Part shown: piece by piece, positions 12,505 through 12,906 of the stretch | Layout: the number at the start of each line of letters is the position of its first letter | Numbering within the stretch: position 1 is the stretch's first letter | Assembly (NCBI GenBank): GCA_964652075.1 | Contig: CAZYZQ010000064.1 | Span: 1 to 12,906, forward strand | Direction: 5' to 3' | DNA from: CAZYZQ01 sp964652075 | GTDB taxonomy: Bacteria; Bacillota; Clostridia; Oscillospirales; Oscillospiraceae | DNA length: 12,906 nt | The notes under the pieces: model-generated | Seen by the model: only the letters and a program-made list of their open reading frames with translations | What the model was told of the DNA's origin: nothing | Database searches by the model: none | Translations under genes and position numbers: made by a program

Positions 12505-12906
12505 TAATCTTTCCAAGTCGTTCGGCGACCATCTTGTGCTGGACGGCATCACGGAACACATTGATGCCGGGGAAAAGGTCGTCATCATCGGGCCGTCCGG
12601 CTCCGGCAAATCGACGTTCCTGCGCTGCCTGAATCTGCTTGAGCAGCCGACGTCCGGCTCGATCTCGTTTGAAGGCACAGAAATCACCGACCCGAAGACG
12701 GACATCAACGCCGTGCGGCGGCAGATGGGCATGGTGTTCCAGCACTTCAACCTGTTCCCGAATATGACGATCCGGAAAAATATCACCCTCTCCCCTGTCC
12801 GTACAAGGCTTATGAAACAGGCGGAGGCCGACGAGACGGCGATACAGCTTCTCAGGCGCGTCGGGCTGGAGGAAAAGGCGGATGCGTATCCCGCGCAGCT
12901 CTCCGG
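12491..12906 (+). CDS. Amino-acid ABC transporter ATP-binding protein (GlnQ/HisP type), 3'-partial
   Basis: Energises the importer by ATP hydrolysis at the inner face of the membrane. 138 residues are visible; the full family length is about 240-250. Walker A GPSGSGKST is at residues 34-42, followed by FLRCLNLLEQPTSG, typical of polar amino-acid transporters. The Q-loop region is QMGMVFQHFNLFPNMT, also a hallmark of GlnQ/HisP. The window ends in the signature motif (AQLSG...). GTG start, overlapping the permease stop by 14 bases, so translation of the two is coupled. Walker B and the switch His lie outside the window. Confidence 0.95.
   Translation, partial: MIDVNNLSKSFGDHLVLDGITEHIDAGEKVVIIGPSGSGKSTFLRCLNLLEQPTSGSISFEGTEITDPKTDINAVRRQMGMVFQHFNLFPNMTIRKNITLSPVRTRLMKQAEADETAIQLLRRVGLEEKADAYPAQLS

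Noticed and set aside
10864..12786. 640-codon open frame on the minus strand across the transporter operon
   Set aside because: It spans three genes with clear motifs, ribosome sites and a promoter on the plus strand; its product has no family features.
1..12906. tRNA, rRNA, CRISPR array, insertion sequence or prophage genes
   Set aside because: I found no cloverleaf ending in CCA, no regularly spaced repeats, and no transposase or integrase motifs in any frame.

Overview
The window reads as part of a GC-rich genome of an anaerobic, probably gut-associated, butyrate-forming clostridium (Oscillospiraceae-like). The evidence is indirect: strong AGGAGG-type ribosome sites, TTG and GTG starts, a thiolase/acetoacetate CoA-transferase operon, LAAC/LAGC lipoproteins and a ROK regulator. 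I cannot fix the genus. A run of 10 Ns at 534-543 inside a gene shows that this is a draft or metagenome assembly.

Layout. (1) 1-2366, plus strand: an operon of acetyl-CoA acetyltransferase (5' end outside the window, broken by the N gap) and the two subunits of an AtoDA-type CoA-transferase, closed by a strong terminator. Together they make acetoacetyl-CoA from acetyl-CoA and exchange CoA with acetoacetate or short acids. (2) 2379-2849: a lone GNAT acetyltransferase, convergent with (3) a type-B carboxylesterase (2890-4296, minus); the two share a bidirectional terminator. (4) 4457-6091 (minus): a lipoprotein solute-binding protein without permease genes, divergent from a degenerate ROK repressor (6291-7463, plus), with an inverted repeat and a good promoter between them. 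(5) 7464-7655: no gene, but two structured elements and a terminator. (6) 7656-9933 (minus): a compact cluster of an ECF-like sigma factor and four small proteins, three of them with one membrane segment. Three of its five genes are broken: an internal deletion or frameshift in the sigma gene, a one-base C-tract frameshift, and an 8-bp tandem duplication. This is the least explained part of the window. (7) 10008-10694 (minus): a YjjG/YfnB-type HAD nucleotidase. (8) 10903-12906 (plus): a polar amino-acid ABC transporter (binding lipoprotein, permease, ATPase cut by the window end), with a clear promoter and an ArgR-box-like palindrome upstream.

The best candidate for an undescribed system is the sigma/membrane-protein cluster. 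Two members are tandem paralogues, and the outer domain of one resembles the stand-alone last gene. The broken frames must first be separated from assembly errors. The structured element at 7532-7585 is the second candidate.
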